Made by a program: the position numbers and the translations under genes. DNA of 32,078 nucleotides from Muribaculaceae bacterium (lineage in GTDB: Bacteria; Bacteroidota; Bacteroidia; Bacteroidales; Muribaculaceae): assembly GCA_022509145.1 (NCBI GenBank), contig JAFLTX010000021.1, positions 1-32,078 of the forward strand, read 5' to 3'. Every line of letters begins with the position of its first letter. Within the stretch, counting starts at the first letter, position 1. The notes under the pieces are model-generated. The model saw only the letters and a list, made by a program, of their open reading frames with translations. It searched no databases and had not been told where the DNA came from. Shown here in pieces: positions 8,627 through 16,977 of this stretch.

Positions 8627-10585
8627 ATGAAATCTGTAATACGACTTATTTTAGCCTTTTCAGCCGTGTTATTGTTTCACGGCACTTCGTTAGGTAATAG
8701 CAGCTTAACCACATGGTATGCAAATACCACATGTGTAGTGAAATCTACAGACTCCTCTCAAGGGTTGGTGTATGTAAGTGATAAAAACACTACCCCAAAA
8801 GATGAGGAATATCAAGAGGAAGTGTCCGTGACCAATCACACTTCTAAACAAAATACCAGTGATACTGCCCCCGGCAATTTTAATGTTACTTTTTATTTGA
8901 AGGCAAAACCTGCCGAAGGTTATAAATTTGAAAAATGGGTGCGTAATGGAGAAACAATCAGCACTCAGGCAAATTATACTTGGACTTACAGTCACTCTAC
9001 AGGGACTCAAGACCCTAACAGCACTGCCGGCATATCGACTACTGTGACAGCATACTTCATCCCTGATAACGACGTCAGCACTGAGGTAAATATTCCCGCT
9101 GGATATATTACATTGGATCCCATCGCCCCTCATGTAGGAGATATGGTAACCGCTTCAACATTTGTCAAACCTATTCATAATATCAATGGTAACCCAGAGG
9201 CTACCAGCAATAAAAATGTGATGATGGAGTTTGACCATTGGGAAGACGACAAGGGAAATAATCTTGGCACTGATGAGACCATCACATTCAAGGTGGAACG
9301 GGAAATGACCCTTAAAGCTATCTTCCGAGAGATCGGAGAGATTCCCAGACCCGGGAAATATTACCGCGTTAGAAACGCATGGAACCGAGTGCTGACTGTG
9401 GCCGGAAATTATTCTGTCTCTGTAACCGGTCCTAGGGAATTACCCCAGACATTATTGCGCTGGGCCCTCCCTTTAGACCACAATTATGACGATTTCCACA
9501 CCAGTGCCGCCAATAATGATTTCTATGTGACTGATGCTATTGAGCCTATTTGTCCTGAATCTGAACCCGGAACCATTTTCTATATCGAGGAAGGCACTTT
9601 AGACAATGCTCAGAACCCTACCACTGTTCGCCAAGTAAGTTTGACCGGTCAAGATGTAAATACTTATAATCTGATGAAGCAACGTTTCAACGTTGTGAAG
9701 ATGAACGAAAGCAATTTCCCCGGTTATCTTGGTGTTACAGCCACTATAGCGGGCCAAAATTGCGGTCTGAAGACAGTAAATCGTGATAATCAAGCATGTG
9801 TAAACCTCTCCGGCTTCCAAGACACCAGTCTTGACGGTGCCCTTGCAATTCAGCCTATTGACGAGGAGCACGTGGATTACTTCTGGTTTGGTGCGAGCCC
9901 CGATGAAAAAATGTTCTTTGATGGCAGATGGTGGACCACAATGTATACCACATTCCCTTATAAATGTTATGAGCCTGATGGTGTCGAGGCATATTATCTG
10001 AAGGAAGCTTTCGACGAGAACGGCACTGCCTACGTGATGGCACAAGAACTGGAAGGTGGAAATGTACCTGCCCATACCGCCGTTCTGCTCAGATGCAGGA
10101 GCATCTATTCTAAAGAGAACCGCCTCATTCCTCTGGATCCGGACCAACCTATGGCACTCGGTCTTGAAGAGAATCTGCTGAAAGGCGTCCTTCAGCTTTA
10201 TGAAAATGAAGATGGCACAAAAGGTAGAGAGGCTTATGACGACAGCACAATGAAGGTGTTCGGATTTAACCAAGACGGTGAAGTTGGTTTCTACTCCACT
10301 CCGGATCCGGATAGCGAGGTGCTTCTGACATTGCCGGCAAACCGTTGCTATCTTGACACTACCTTAATTCCTGAACCGGAAGAAGAAGGCACCACCCGCG
10401 ATGCTTTCAAGCTTACCACATACGACATCCTCACCGGCATCAAATTCGTGCCGGCAACTCAGGAAAACACCGATGAGGTAATCTTCGACGGCGCTCCGAT
10501 CTACGACCTCATGGGCCGCAGAATCCGCAATCCCCAGCCGGGCACCATCTATATCGTGAATGGCAAGAAATTGGTTTGGAGATAA
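8627..10585 (+). CDS. Secreted protein with two InlB-B-repeat-like segments and a C-terminal sorting-like tail
   Basis: Signal peptide; FEKWVRNGETIS and MEFDHWEDDKGNNLGTDETITFKVEREMTLKAIF resemble divergent InlB B-repeats; C-terminus IYDLMGRRIRNPQPGTIYIVNGKKLVWR. Confidence 0.7.
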   Translation: MKSVIRLILAFSAVLLFHGTSLGNSSLTTWYANTTCVVKSTDSSQGLVYVSDKNTTPKDEEYQEEVSVTNHTSKQNTSDTAPGNFNVTFYLKAKPAEGYKFEKWVRNGETISTQANYTWTYSHSTGTQDPNSTAGISTTVTAYFIPDNDVSTEVNIPAGYITLDPIAPHVGDMVTASTFVKPIHNINGNPEATSNKNVMMEFDHWEDDKGNNLGTDETITFKVEREMTLKAIFREIGEIPRPGKYYRVRNAWNRVLTVAGNYSVSVTGPRELPQTLLRWALPLDHNYDDFHTSAANNDFYVTDAIEPICPESEPGTIFYIEEGTLDNAQNPTTVRQVSLTGQDVNTYNLMKQRFNVVKMNESNFPGYLGVTATIAGQNCGLKTVNRDNQACVNLSGFQDTSLDGALAIQPIDEEHVDYFWFGASPDEKMFFDGRWWTTMYTTFPYKCYEPDGVEAYYLKEAFDENGTAYVMAQELEGGNVPAHTAVLLRCRSIYSKENRLIPLDPDQPMALGLEENLLKGVLQLYENEDGTKGREAYDDSTMKVFGFNQDGEVGFYSTPDPDSEVLLTLPANRCYLDTTLIPEPEEEGTTRDAFKLTTYDILTGIKFVPATQENTDEVIFDGAPIYDLMGRRIRNPQPGTIYIVNGKKLVWR

Positions 10586-10633
10586 TAAATCAGAGATCAA
10601 TACCCTAAGACTAAAACTATACCGATAATCAAC

Positions 10634-12577
10634 ATGAAAAAATTCAAAGCCCTTCTTTCCGCTATTCTCGTGGGCGCCGTGGCGTTCTCGGCATCCGCAC
10701 AAGAGAAGCTCATCGAAGGTTATTTTAGAGTTCAAAATGCCGGAAACGGCCAATTTATCGAGGTTACCGGCCCGTTTGACGCCTCCGCTTCTCTTGACGA
10801 AGAAACCGCTAAAGGGAGAGCCGGCGCCGTAATTTACCTTTCCGCCGTGCAGGACGGCGACTCATACCTCCTCACGAGCTTGAGCAGCCAGGGTATCGAC
10901 GTTGTGAAAGACGAAGTGCCTGCCGACAGCTATTTCGATGTGATAATTGAGGCCCTCAACTATGGCGGCGACCCTGTTCAAGCACTCATTCGCCAAGGAT
11001 TCAACAAGGGATACACCTCAATTGCCCGTGCAACAGTCGGTTTCGTATTCATGTTTGTTGCCACAGCTCTCGAGGGTTACACACAGGATGAAAGCGGCAT
11101 GGTACGCTGGAGTTATGAAAATGTAGCTAAAGACTTCAACCGAGAGGTAACAGCCGTTCTTGATCTCGGCATACGCATGAAACCTGTGCCCGGAAAGGAG
11201 AACACCATGCAGCTCTACTTCGACGTGCCGTCGCTCCAGCCGGCCGTTGATTGGTATACCGCTGAAGACACTGAGGAACACAAAGTGCGCAAAGCCACTT
11301 TCGAAAGCGCCATGGATGCCATGAGCTTCTACCTTTCGGCCAACGGCAAAGGAATCAATCTGGAAACCTTCCTCCCTGCCGATGTGGCGATGCTCAAAGA
11401 TTGGGGCTATGATATCGTTGCCCAATTCCCCGAAGCAGTTGTAACCGACGATGCCGGTAATCAATCCGTAGAACTCTCGTTCCGTCAGATTTTCGCCGAC
11501 GCCGATCTGCTCTTCAACTGGGTGAAGATGGTTGCATACTATATGCTCAACCCCGACAATGACCCCCACGGTCTCTCCAGCCTCGGTTATGGCTTCGTGG
11601 CAGATGCCATGCAGGAGAACTATCTCGCAAGCCTCTTGATGCAATATATGCACCGCGTGCAGCCCGGCCAGAGAATTTATCTCATCAACGGCCGCGTCTA
11701 CAACGATGAAGGGAATGTATCGACCGTTGGCACGCATTGGGATGCAGCCGACAACACGCTCGGCTTTGCCGAAGATGTGGAAATGGGAATCGCTGCCGAA
11801 AACGGCCAGTGGGTGCTTTATCCTATCGACAACGAGACCAACATTTTCCAACCCGCACTCTCTCTCGTGGTATCAGGCAACAGCTACAGTGGTATCTGCG
11901 ATGCATTCTATTTCGACTTCCCGGTATCGGCTGAAGGAACTGGCGTGAAATTCCAGACCGTAAGCAATATCCAGAGCACCAACATCAACAGCCGTGCGCT
12001 CTCTTCATCCTCTGTAAGCTATGTAGAGCTTGAAGACCTCGGCGACAACGTGCCCGCAGGAACTCCGTTTATCATCACCGCCGACGATGTAAACGTGAAA
12101 TTGAAAATCCGCGACGGAAGCTACACTCTCAAGCCGCTTGCCGCCGATGCAGCCGCTGCCAAACTCTCGGCAGAAGAAGCTTATCAGCTGCGCAAGGTGC
12201 GTAAGTTGGCTAATGAGTCTACGGACGGCCTCAAAGGTGTCTATTTCGAGACATCAACCGGTCTCTCAGACTTCGGCGAGAATATTTATCCCTTCTCAAT
12301 CGGCGTTGTAGGAAATTCGAGCCACATGGTGTTCAGCAACTCAGGAGAAGAGACTCTTCCGGCAAACTCAGTACTCTATACATCATCCGAACCTCTGAGC
12401 AACGACATGCTGGTGGTTGGTCAGCCGCAATCCGACATACCCACCGCAGTTGAGACTATCGACAGCGAGGAAGCCCAGGATGGCGTATTCTTCAATCTGC
12501 AGGGTGTTCCTGTAAGCAACCCGCAACCGGGTCAAGTTTACATCCACGCCGGCAAGAAGGTTCTCGTGGTAAGATAA
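10634..12577 (+). CDS. Secreted protein paralogous to the preceding gene, with C-terminal sorting-like tail
   Basis: Signal peptide (ILVGAVAFSASAQ); GYFRVQNAGNGQFIEVTG parallels GKYYRVRNAWNRVLTVAG upstream; C-terminus FFNLQGVPVSNPQPGQVYIHAGKKVLVVR. Confidence 0.7.
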   Translation: MKKFKALLSAILVGAVAFSASAQEKLIEGYFRVQNAGNGQFIEVTGPFDASASLDEETAKGRAGAVIYLSAVQDGDSYLLTSLSSQGIDVVKDEVPADSYFDVIIEALNYGGDPVQALIRQGFNKGYTSIARATVGFVFMFVATALEGYTQDESGMVRWSYENVAKDFNREVTAVLDLGIRMKPVPGKENTMQLYFDVPSLQPAVDWYTAEDTEEHKVRKATFESAMDAMSFYLSANGKGINLETFLPADVAMLKDWGYDIVAQFPEAVVTDDAGNQSVELSFRQIFADADLLFNWVKMVAYYMLNPDNDPHGLSSLGYGFVADAMQENYLASLLMQYMHRVQPGQRIYLINGRVYNDEGNVSTVGTHWDAADNTLGFAEDVEMGIAAENGQWVLYPIDNETNIFQPALSLVVSGNSYSGICDAFYFDFPVSAEGTGVKFQTVSNIQSTNINSRALSSSSVSYVELEDLGDNVPAGTPFIITADDVNVKLKIRDGSYTLKPLAADAAAAKLSAEEAYQLRKVRKLANESTDGLKGVYFETSTGLSDFGENIYPFSIGVVGNSSHMVFSNSGEETLPANSVLYTSSEPLSNDMLVVGQPQSDIPTAVETIDSEEAQDGVFFNLQGVPVSNPQPGQVYIHAGKKVLVVR

Positions 12578-12599
12578 GATCTAAACTTCTATATAATTC

Positions 12600-12642
12600 G
12601 GGGGCTGTGTCATGGTTGATATTGACACAGCCCCCGGCTTTT
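12600..12642 (+). terminator. Terminator between convergent genes
   Basis: Perfect 13-bp stem GGGGGCTGTGTCA/TGACACAGCCCCC followed by GGCTTTT. Confidence 0.8.
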
Positions 12643-12653
12643 ATGTATTATCC

Positions 12654-14027
12654 TCAGCAGTGCAGGCACTCCGGACACCAGTGCCCTCCGCGCAAAATGA
12701 GTCGCGGCGTGGCCATGAACTTATGCCCTTCCGCACACTCCCACTGCACCGGCGAATCAAGACTGAACGAACCCTCCCAGGCTTCGTCATCATCTACGAG
12801 ACGGCCTCCGCGATGGGCGGCCACTCTCCGGCAGTCTTCAATCGTGATGTCGGCGTCTGCCTTGGAGTCGTCATACCCATGGTCCAGCGGAACGGGCTCC
12901 TCTGAAGGCCGGCTCAGGTCAAATTTATCCCATCCGGGAATCTGCGCACGCTCTTCACGGCTCCCGAAGAATGCGTTGATTCGGTCTTCACAATCGGTCC
13001 GACGCACCCAATCAAGCGTGCCGTAATCAGGCGTGAGCGCAACCTTTTTCATCATCCGTTTCACCACAAACGGGGGCGCGAGCGGAGCAAGCTTAACCCA
13101 CGCCGGCGCCTTCTTGACCATCTTTTTGAAATACTCCTCCACCTCCTCATTCTCTCTGAAGGGAACCAGCTTCTCCAGCCGGTCGGAATCGAGATACCAG
13201 CAGCCATGGAAGTTGCGGGTGGCAAACCAATCGGTCTCGAAGATCTTCTCCGGGGCGGGACTCCCCACGGCACCGAGTATCAGTTTCTCAAACTCATAAT
13301 TGGTGAGCCGGTATGGAGCGCCGCTTCCTATATTGTAGAAGTTACGCCAGAACTCTTCGGGCACATTTTCGCCGCAAAGCGCAGCCATGAGGTTGGCGCT
13401 GTCTTCCACCGTTGCCCACTCGAGCACGCCTCTCAGCGGCACATGAAAGGTTATGGGGTCCGAGCCTCTCAGGAAGAGGCCGGGATGCAGTATCCCGCTC
13501 TGGCGCAAACTGGCCCAGCGTTTCAGCCCGCTTTCCGCCACCACTCTCTCTGCAAGGATCTTGGAGAGCCCGTAATGGTCAAACTTTGACGGCATTAGAG
13601 GATCGCCCGTTCGTCCCCAATGATGGGGCTCCATACGGTCCGACATCTGGGCCACGCTCCCTATATAGACCAAGGCCACGGCCTCAGGATCAGGGCTTTC
13701 TTTAATCGCATTTACTATATTGCGTGTACCTTCTACGTTGACTTTCAGAGTCTTTTCAGGATATCTGTCGGCCATCGGCGACACCATTCCGCCCATGTGG
13801 AGCACCAACGTGGCGTCTCCCAAGGCCTCGCGTACGGCGTCTAGCTCGAGAAGATCGCCCCAAACAACAGCAACGCGTTCGTCCTTGAGATAAGGGGCCA
13901 TCATCTTCCGGTTTTTCTTGCTCGGCCTCACCAGGAGTCTCACGCGGCAATTGCCACGCTTCAATATGGCATCAAGCGAGGCTTTCCCCATCACTCCGGT
14001 AGCTCCCGTTATAAATACACTCTTCAT
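12654..14027 (-). CDS. NAD-dependent epimerase/dehydratase (extended SDR) with C-terminal zinc-ribbon-like tail
   Basis: MKSVFITGATGVMGKASLDA (TGxxGxxG), HYGLSK (YxxxK); C-terminus WECAEGHKFMATPRLILRGGHWCPECLHC. ATG at 14027 chosen as start. Confidence 0.85.
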   Translation of the reverse strand: MKSVFITGATGVMGKASLDAILKRGNCRVRLLVRPSKKNRKMMAPYLKDERVAVVWGDLLELDAVREALGDATLVLHMGGMVSPMADRYPEKTLKVNVEGTRNIVNAIKESPDPEAVALVYIGSVAQMSDRMEPHHWGRTGDPLMPSKFDHYGLSKILAERVVAESGLKRWASLRQSGILHPGLFLRGSDPITFHVPLRGVLEWATVEDSANLMAALCGENVPEEFWRNFYNIGSGAPYRLTNYEFEKLILGAVGSPAPEKIFETDWFATRNFHGCWYLDSDRLEKLVPFRENEEVEEYFKKMVKKAPAWVKLAPLAPPFVVKRMMKKVALTPDYGTLDWVRRTDCEDRINAFFGSREERAQIPGWDKFDLSRPSEEPVPLDHGYDDSKADADITIEDCRRVAAHRGGRLVDDDEAWEGSFSLDSPVQWECAEGHKFMATPRLILRGGHWCPECLHC

Positions 14028-14263
14028 ATTCAATTCGTTACGCTGATATCGATAATATTCCCCTTTAAAGAAACTGAGGGGAGGTTTCGTGCTTGCAAAT
14101 TTAGTCAAAATTCATTTGGCAACCAAGAGCCCATTTTTACTCCACTTTCTTATCATATTGATTTTTCGGCACTTTCACATTGGAATTTGGTCCATTCAGT
14201 TTTTTTCATTATTATTGTAGTTTATATAGGGTAAACCGCAGGATTTTTGAAAGAGTATTTGAT

Positions 14264-14830
14264 ATGAAAAGAATGGCAATTTTCGCAAGTGGCAACGGCT
14301 CCAATTTCGAAGCTTTGGTCAACGCATACCGCGATGGGAAACTTCAGGCCGAACCCGTTCTTTGTGTAACCGACAAGCCAGGCGCCGGTGTGGTGGAGCG
14401 TTCCACCCGACTCGGTGTTCCCCTCTTGCTACTCACCCCTTCCCATTTCGCCTCAAAGAGGGAATTCGAACTCTATATCTTGCGCTATCTCGATGAGTAT
14501 GATGTCGACTTCATCTGCCTTGCCGGATATATGAGATTGGTGGGCCCCACATTGCTTGAAGCTTTCCCGCGGAGCATCATCAACATCCATCCCTCCCTCC
14601 TTCCCGCATACAAGGGCCGCGACGCCATCCGCCAAGCTTTTGACGCCGGAGAGAAGACGTTCGGTGTAACTGTTCATTTTGTGGATGAAAACTTGGATTC
14701 AGGCGAAATTATAGCCCAGGATTCATTTACTTTTGACGGCGACGATTTCGACGCTCTCGAAACAAAAGTGCACCAAGTTGAGCACAAGCTCTTTCCCGAA
14801 GCAATCAACAGGGTGATTAAAGAGTTGTAA
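14264..14830 (+). CDS. purN: Phosphoribosylglycinamide formyltransferase
   Basis: MKRMAIFASGNGSNFEAL; INIHPSLLPAYKGRDAIRQAFDAGEKTFGVTVHFVDENLDSGEII is the PurN signature. Confidence 0.95.
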   Translation: MKRMAIFASGNGSNFEALVNAYRDGKLQAEPVLCVTDKPGAGVVERSTRLGVPLLLLTPSHFASKREFELYILRYLDEYDVDFICLAGYMRLVGPTLLEAFPRSIINIHPSLLPAYKGRDAIRQAFDAGEKTFGVTVHFVDENLDSGEIIAQDSFTFDGDDFDALETKVHQVEHKLFPEAINRVIKEL

Positions 14831-14878
14831 ATATAGTTTGGATAAATCAGAGATAAGGTACGAAAAGACCTGTTCCGT

Positions 14879-15784
14879 ATGAAAAGATTGTTATGCCGAT
14901 TGTTTTTTATCCTGGCAACCGTCATCCCGCTCAGAGCCCAGGAAGCAATCGAAAATATAGAAGTTGTTGAGATAACAGAGCCGGTAACCGAGGTAACGGC
15001 ACCTGAATCTTCAGCAACCGAAGAAGAAACCGACATATTCGTAGACGCAGAAGTTTCTGAGGTCTCCGAAGATCTCGAATCAAGCCTCTCCCCTCTCCCT
15101 GACGTTCCTCCGGTGCGCGAGGAGTCTCCGGTGCTGAAGTTCAAGCCGAAGCAGCTCATCGCGCCGCTGTCGCTTTTCGCCGTGGGAGCCGCCGGCGTAT
15201 ATTGGGGCTCGTTCAAGAAGCTGAACGTCAAGATCCGCGACGGGTTCACCGACCTCCGCAAAGACCATAAAATCAAAATAGACGATTATTTCCAGTATCT
15301 GCCGGCAGCCGCTTACTTGGGGCTGGCGCTATATAAGAAGCGCAAACTGGACTTTCGCGAACGCCTCGCCGTCGGTATCACTTCGTATCTGGCTATGACC
15401 GCTCTGGTCAACATCTCGAAATACTCCTTCCGCGAAAAGCGTCCCGACCACCATGCGCGCCATTCCTTTCCATCCGGCCATACGGCCACAGCCTTCACCG
15501 GCGCGGAATTGATACGCCATGAATTCGGCTGGGGCATCGGCAGCGCCGCTTACGTGGTGGCTACCGGGGTGGCGTTCCTCAGATTATACAACGGGCGCCA
15601 TTGGCTCAACGACGTCATCGGCGGCGCAGGAATCGGTATCCTGTCGGCACGCATCGGCTACTGGATGCTCCCCCTCTACCGCAAATGGTTCAAGTGGGAC
15701 AAGAATCCCGCCAATCCCGTCACCATGGCTGTGCCGTCGGTTTCAACCGAGGGTGTCGCCCTCAATATGACGATGATTTTCTGA
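14879..15784 (+). CDS. PAP2-family membrane phosphatase
   Basis: PAP2 motifs KYSFREKRPDHH, SFPSGHTATAFTGA, YNGRHWLNDVIGG; acidic low-complexity N-terminal region after the signal peptide. Confidence 0.9.
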   Translation: MKRLLCRLFFILATVIPLRAQEAIENIEVVEITEPVTEVTAPESSATEEETDIFVDAEVSEVSEDLESSLSPLPDVPPVREESPVLKFKPKQLIAPLSLFAVGAAGVYWGSFKKLNVKIRDGFTDLRKDHKIKIDDYFQYLPAAAYLGLALYKKRKLDFRERLAVGITSYLAMTALVNISKYSFREKRPDHHARHSFPSGHTATAFTGAELIRHEFGWGIGSAAYVVATGVAFLRLYNGRHWLNDVIGGAGIGILSARIGYWMLPLYRKWFKWDKNPANPVTMAVPSVSTEGVALNMTMIF

Positions 15785-15899
15785 ATTATTATTTTATTTT
15801 TATTCATTTCTATTTTTAACTCGCGCCGGTTAAAAATACACTCTTTTTGTATATTTTTATCTAATTTTTAAAATTTTTTCAATTTTATTTAAAAATTTT

Positions 15900-15930
15900 T
15901 TTGAAAATTACATAATAATTTATAAATTTG
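15900..15930 (+). promoter_or_regulatory. Bacteroidetes sigma-ABfr-like promoter with no downstream same-strand ORF
   Basis: TTTG (15900-15903), 19-bp spacer, TAAATTTG (15923-15930). Confidence 0.55.
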
Positions 15931-15934
15931 CTTC

Positions 15935-16314
15935 GTATTTATATAAGAAATGAATGCTCATTTCTGCATAAATACATAGAAAAATGCTTTTATCTTGACA
16001 AGATTGAAGATATTTCACTATATTATGCAACAGTTAACAACCTTTTGAAGAAACCTTACTCTATCTAACTTATACTACGAAAAAAGAAGTTTTAAATCCT
16101 GCAAATTGAAGGCTGGCGGTAAAAAAGGAAGTAGAAGCAGTCAGTGGTAAAAAATCCGGCAGTCATTTTTAGGAGAAAGCTTGACCTGAATGTGGATGTT
16201 CTCCACAGGAAGTTTCTCGACGAGAGCATCGCATGAAGGTAAGAATATCGGTAAAAAAGTCGTAAAAGTTCTCCAATTTAGATGACGAGAGCCCTCCGCG
16301 ATGGAGGGCTCTCG
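15935..16314 (+). ncRNA. Candidate non-coding RNA of about 380 nt, unclassified
   Basis: Follows the 15900-15930 promoter; a perfect 7-bp hairpin (GAAATGA-ATGC-TCATTTC, 15947-15964) near the 5' end; a strong 12-bp hairpin at the 3' end (16286-16314); no convincing ORF inside; next genes are convergent. Confidence 0.4.
16286..16314. terminator. Strong GC-rich hairpin between convergent transcripts
   Basis: Perfect 12-bp stem CGAGAGCCCTCC/GGAGGGCTCTCG, 5-nt loop; no clear U-tract on either strand. Confidence 0.5.
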
Positions 16315-16348
16315 CCGTGTATTCTCACAATGTTTTTCCTATCCCTTC

Positions 16349-16909
16349 TCAGCAGCAGTGGCCGCCTTCACATCCGCCCTCGCAGCCTTCGCCGCAGGAA
16401 TCATGATGGCAACCGCAGCCGCAGCCGTGAGACTGCAGGGCGGCTATCTCTTCGGGGGTGGCGTCGCGCACTTCCTTTATCTCTCCGTCAAACTTTACGG
16501 TGAGACCGGCGAAAGGATGGTTGAAATCCATCTCCACATCTTTCTCGCCTATCGAGAGCACCTTACCCTGCACCTGGAAGCCTTCCTCGGTCATCATCGG
16601 GAGCATAGCGCCGACCTTCACGGCGTCGGCAAGCTGGCCGTCGCGCATGAAGAGCTCCTTGTCGAGTTTGATCACATTGTCGTCGAAGCGCTCGCCGAAA
16701 GCCACCTCTGCCGGCAGCGTCACGGAGAACTTATCGCCGGCCGAGAGACCGCGCATGGCGGCTACCAACCCGGGCACCACGTCGTGGCTCAGACCGTAGA
16801 CCATCACATCGGGATGGTCAGCCGGGGTCTCAAAAAGCAGGTCGCCGTTGGCGTCATTATAAAGCTTATACGAATATGCTACGAATTTTCCTTCTTCTAC
16901 TTTTGCCAT
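16349..16909 (-). CDS. slyD: FKBP-type peptidyl-prolyl cis-trans isomerase, SlyD-like, with Cys/His-rich metal-binding tail
   Basis: VEEGKFVAYSYKLYNDANGDLLFETPADHPDVMVYG...VPGLVAAMRGLSAGDKFSVTLPAEVAFGERFD; C-terminus SHGCGCGCHHDSCGEGCEGGCEGGHCC. Confidence 0.93.
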   Translation of the reverse strand: MAKVEEGKFVAYSYKLYNDANGDLLFETPADHPDVMVYGLSHDVVPGLVAAMRGLSAGDKFSVTLPAEVAFGERFDDNVIKLDKELFMRDGQLADAVKVGAMLPMMTEEGFQVQGKVLSIGEKDVEMDFNHPFAGLTVKFDGEIKEVRDATPEEIAALQSHGCGCGCHHDSCGEGCEGGCEGGHCC

Positions 16910-16977
16910 ATCTTTCTTTGTATCAATTAATTGGTTTCTTTTATCTTAAATCTTATCATTCTGGTTCTATTCTTCAA

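Noticed and set aside
15935-16314. Identification of the intergenic segment as RNase P RNA, tmRNA or SRP RNA
   Set aside because: Hallmark sequences (GAGGAAAGUCCG/ACAGAA; tag ORF and tRNA-like ends; GGAAGCAG tetraloop region) were not found by eye, so left unclassified.
16282-16930. Plus-strand ORFs (73 aa, 209 aa) over slyD
   Set aside because: Antisense frames of SlyD; SlyD motifs and metal tail clearly support the minus strand.
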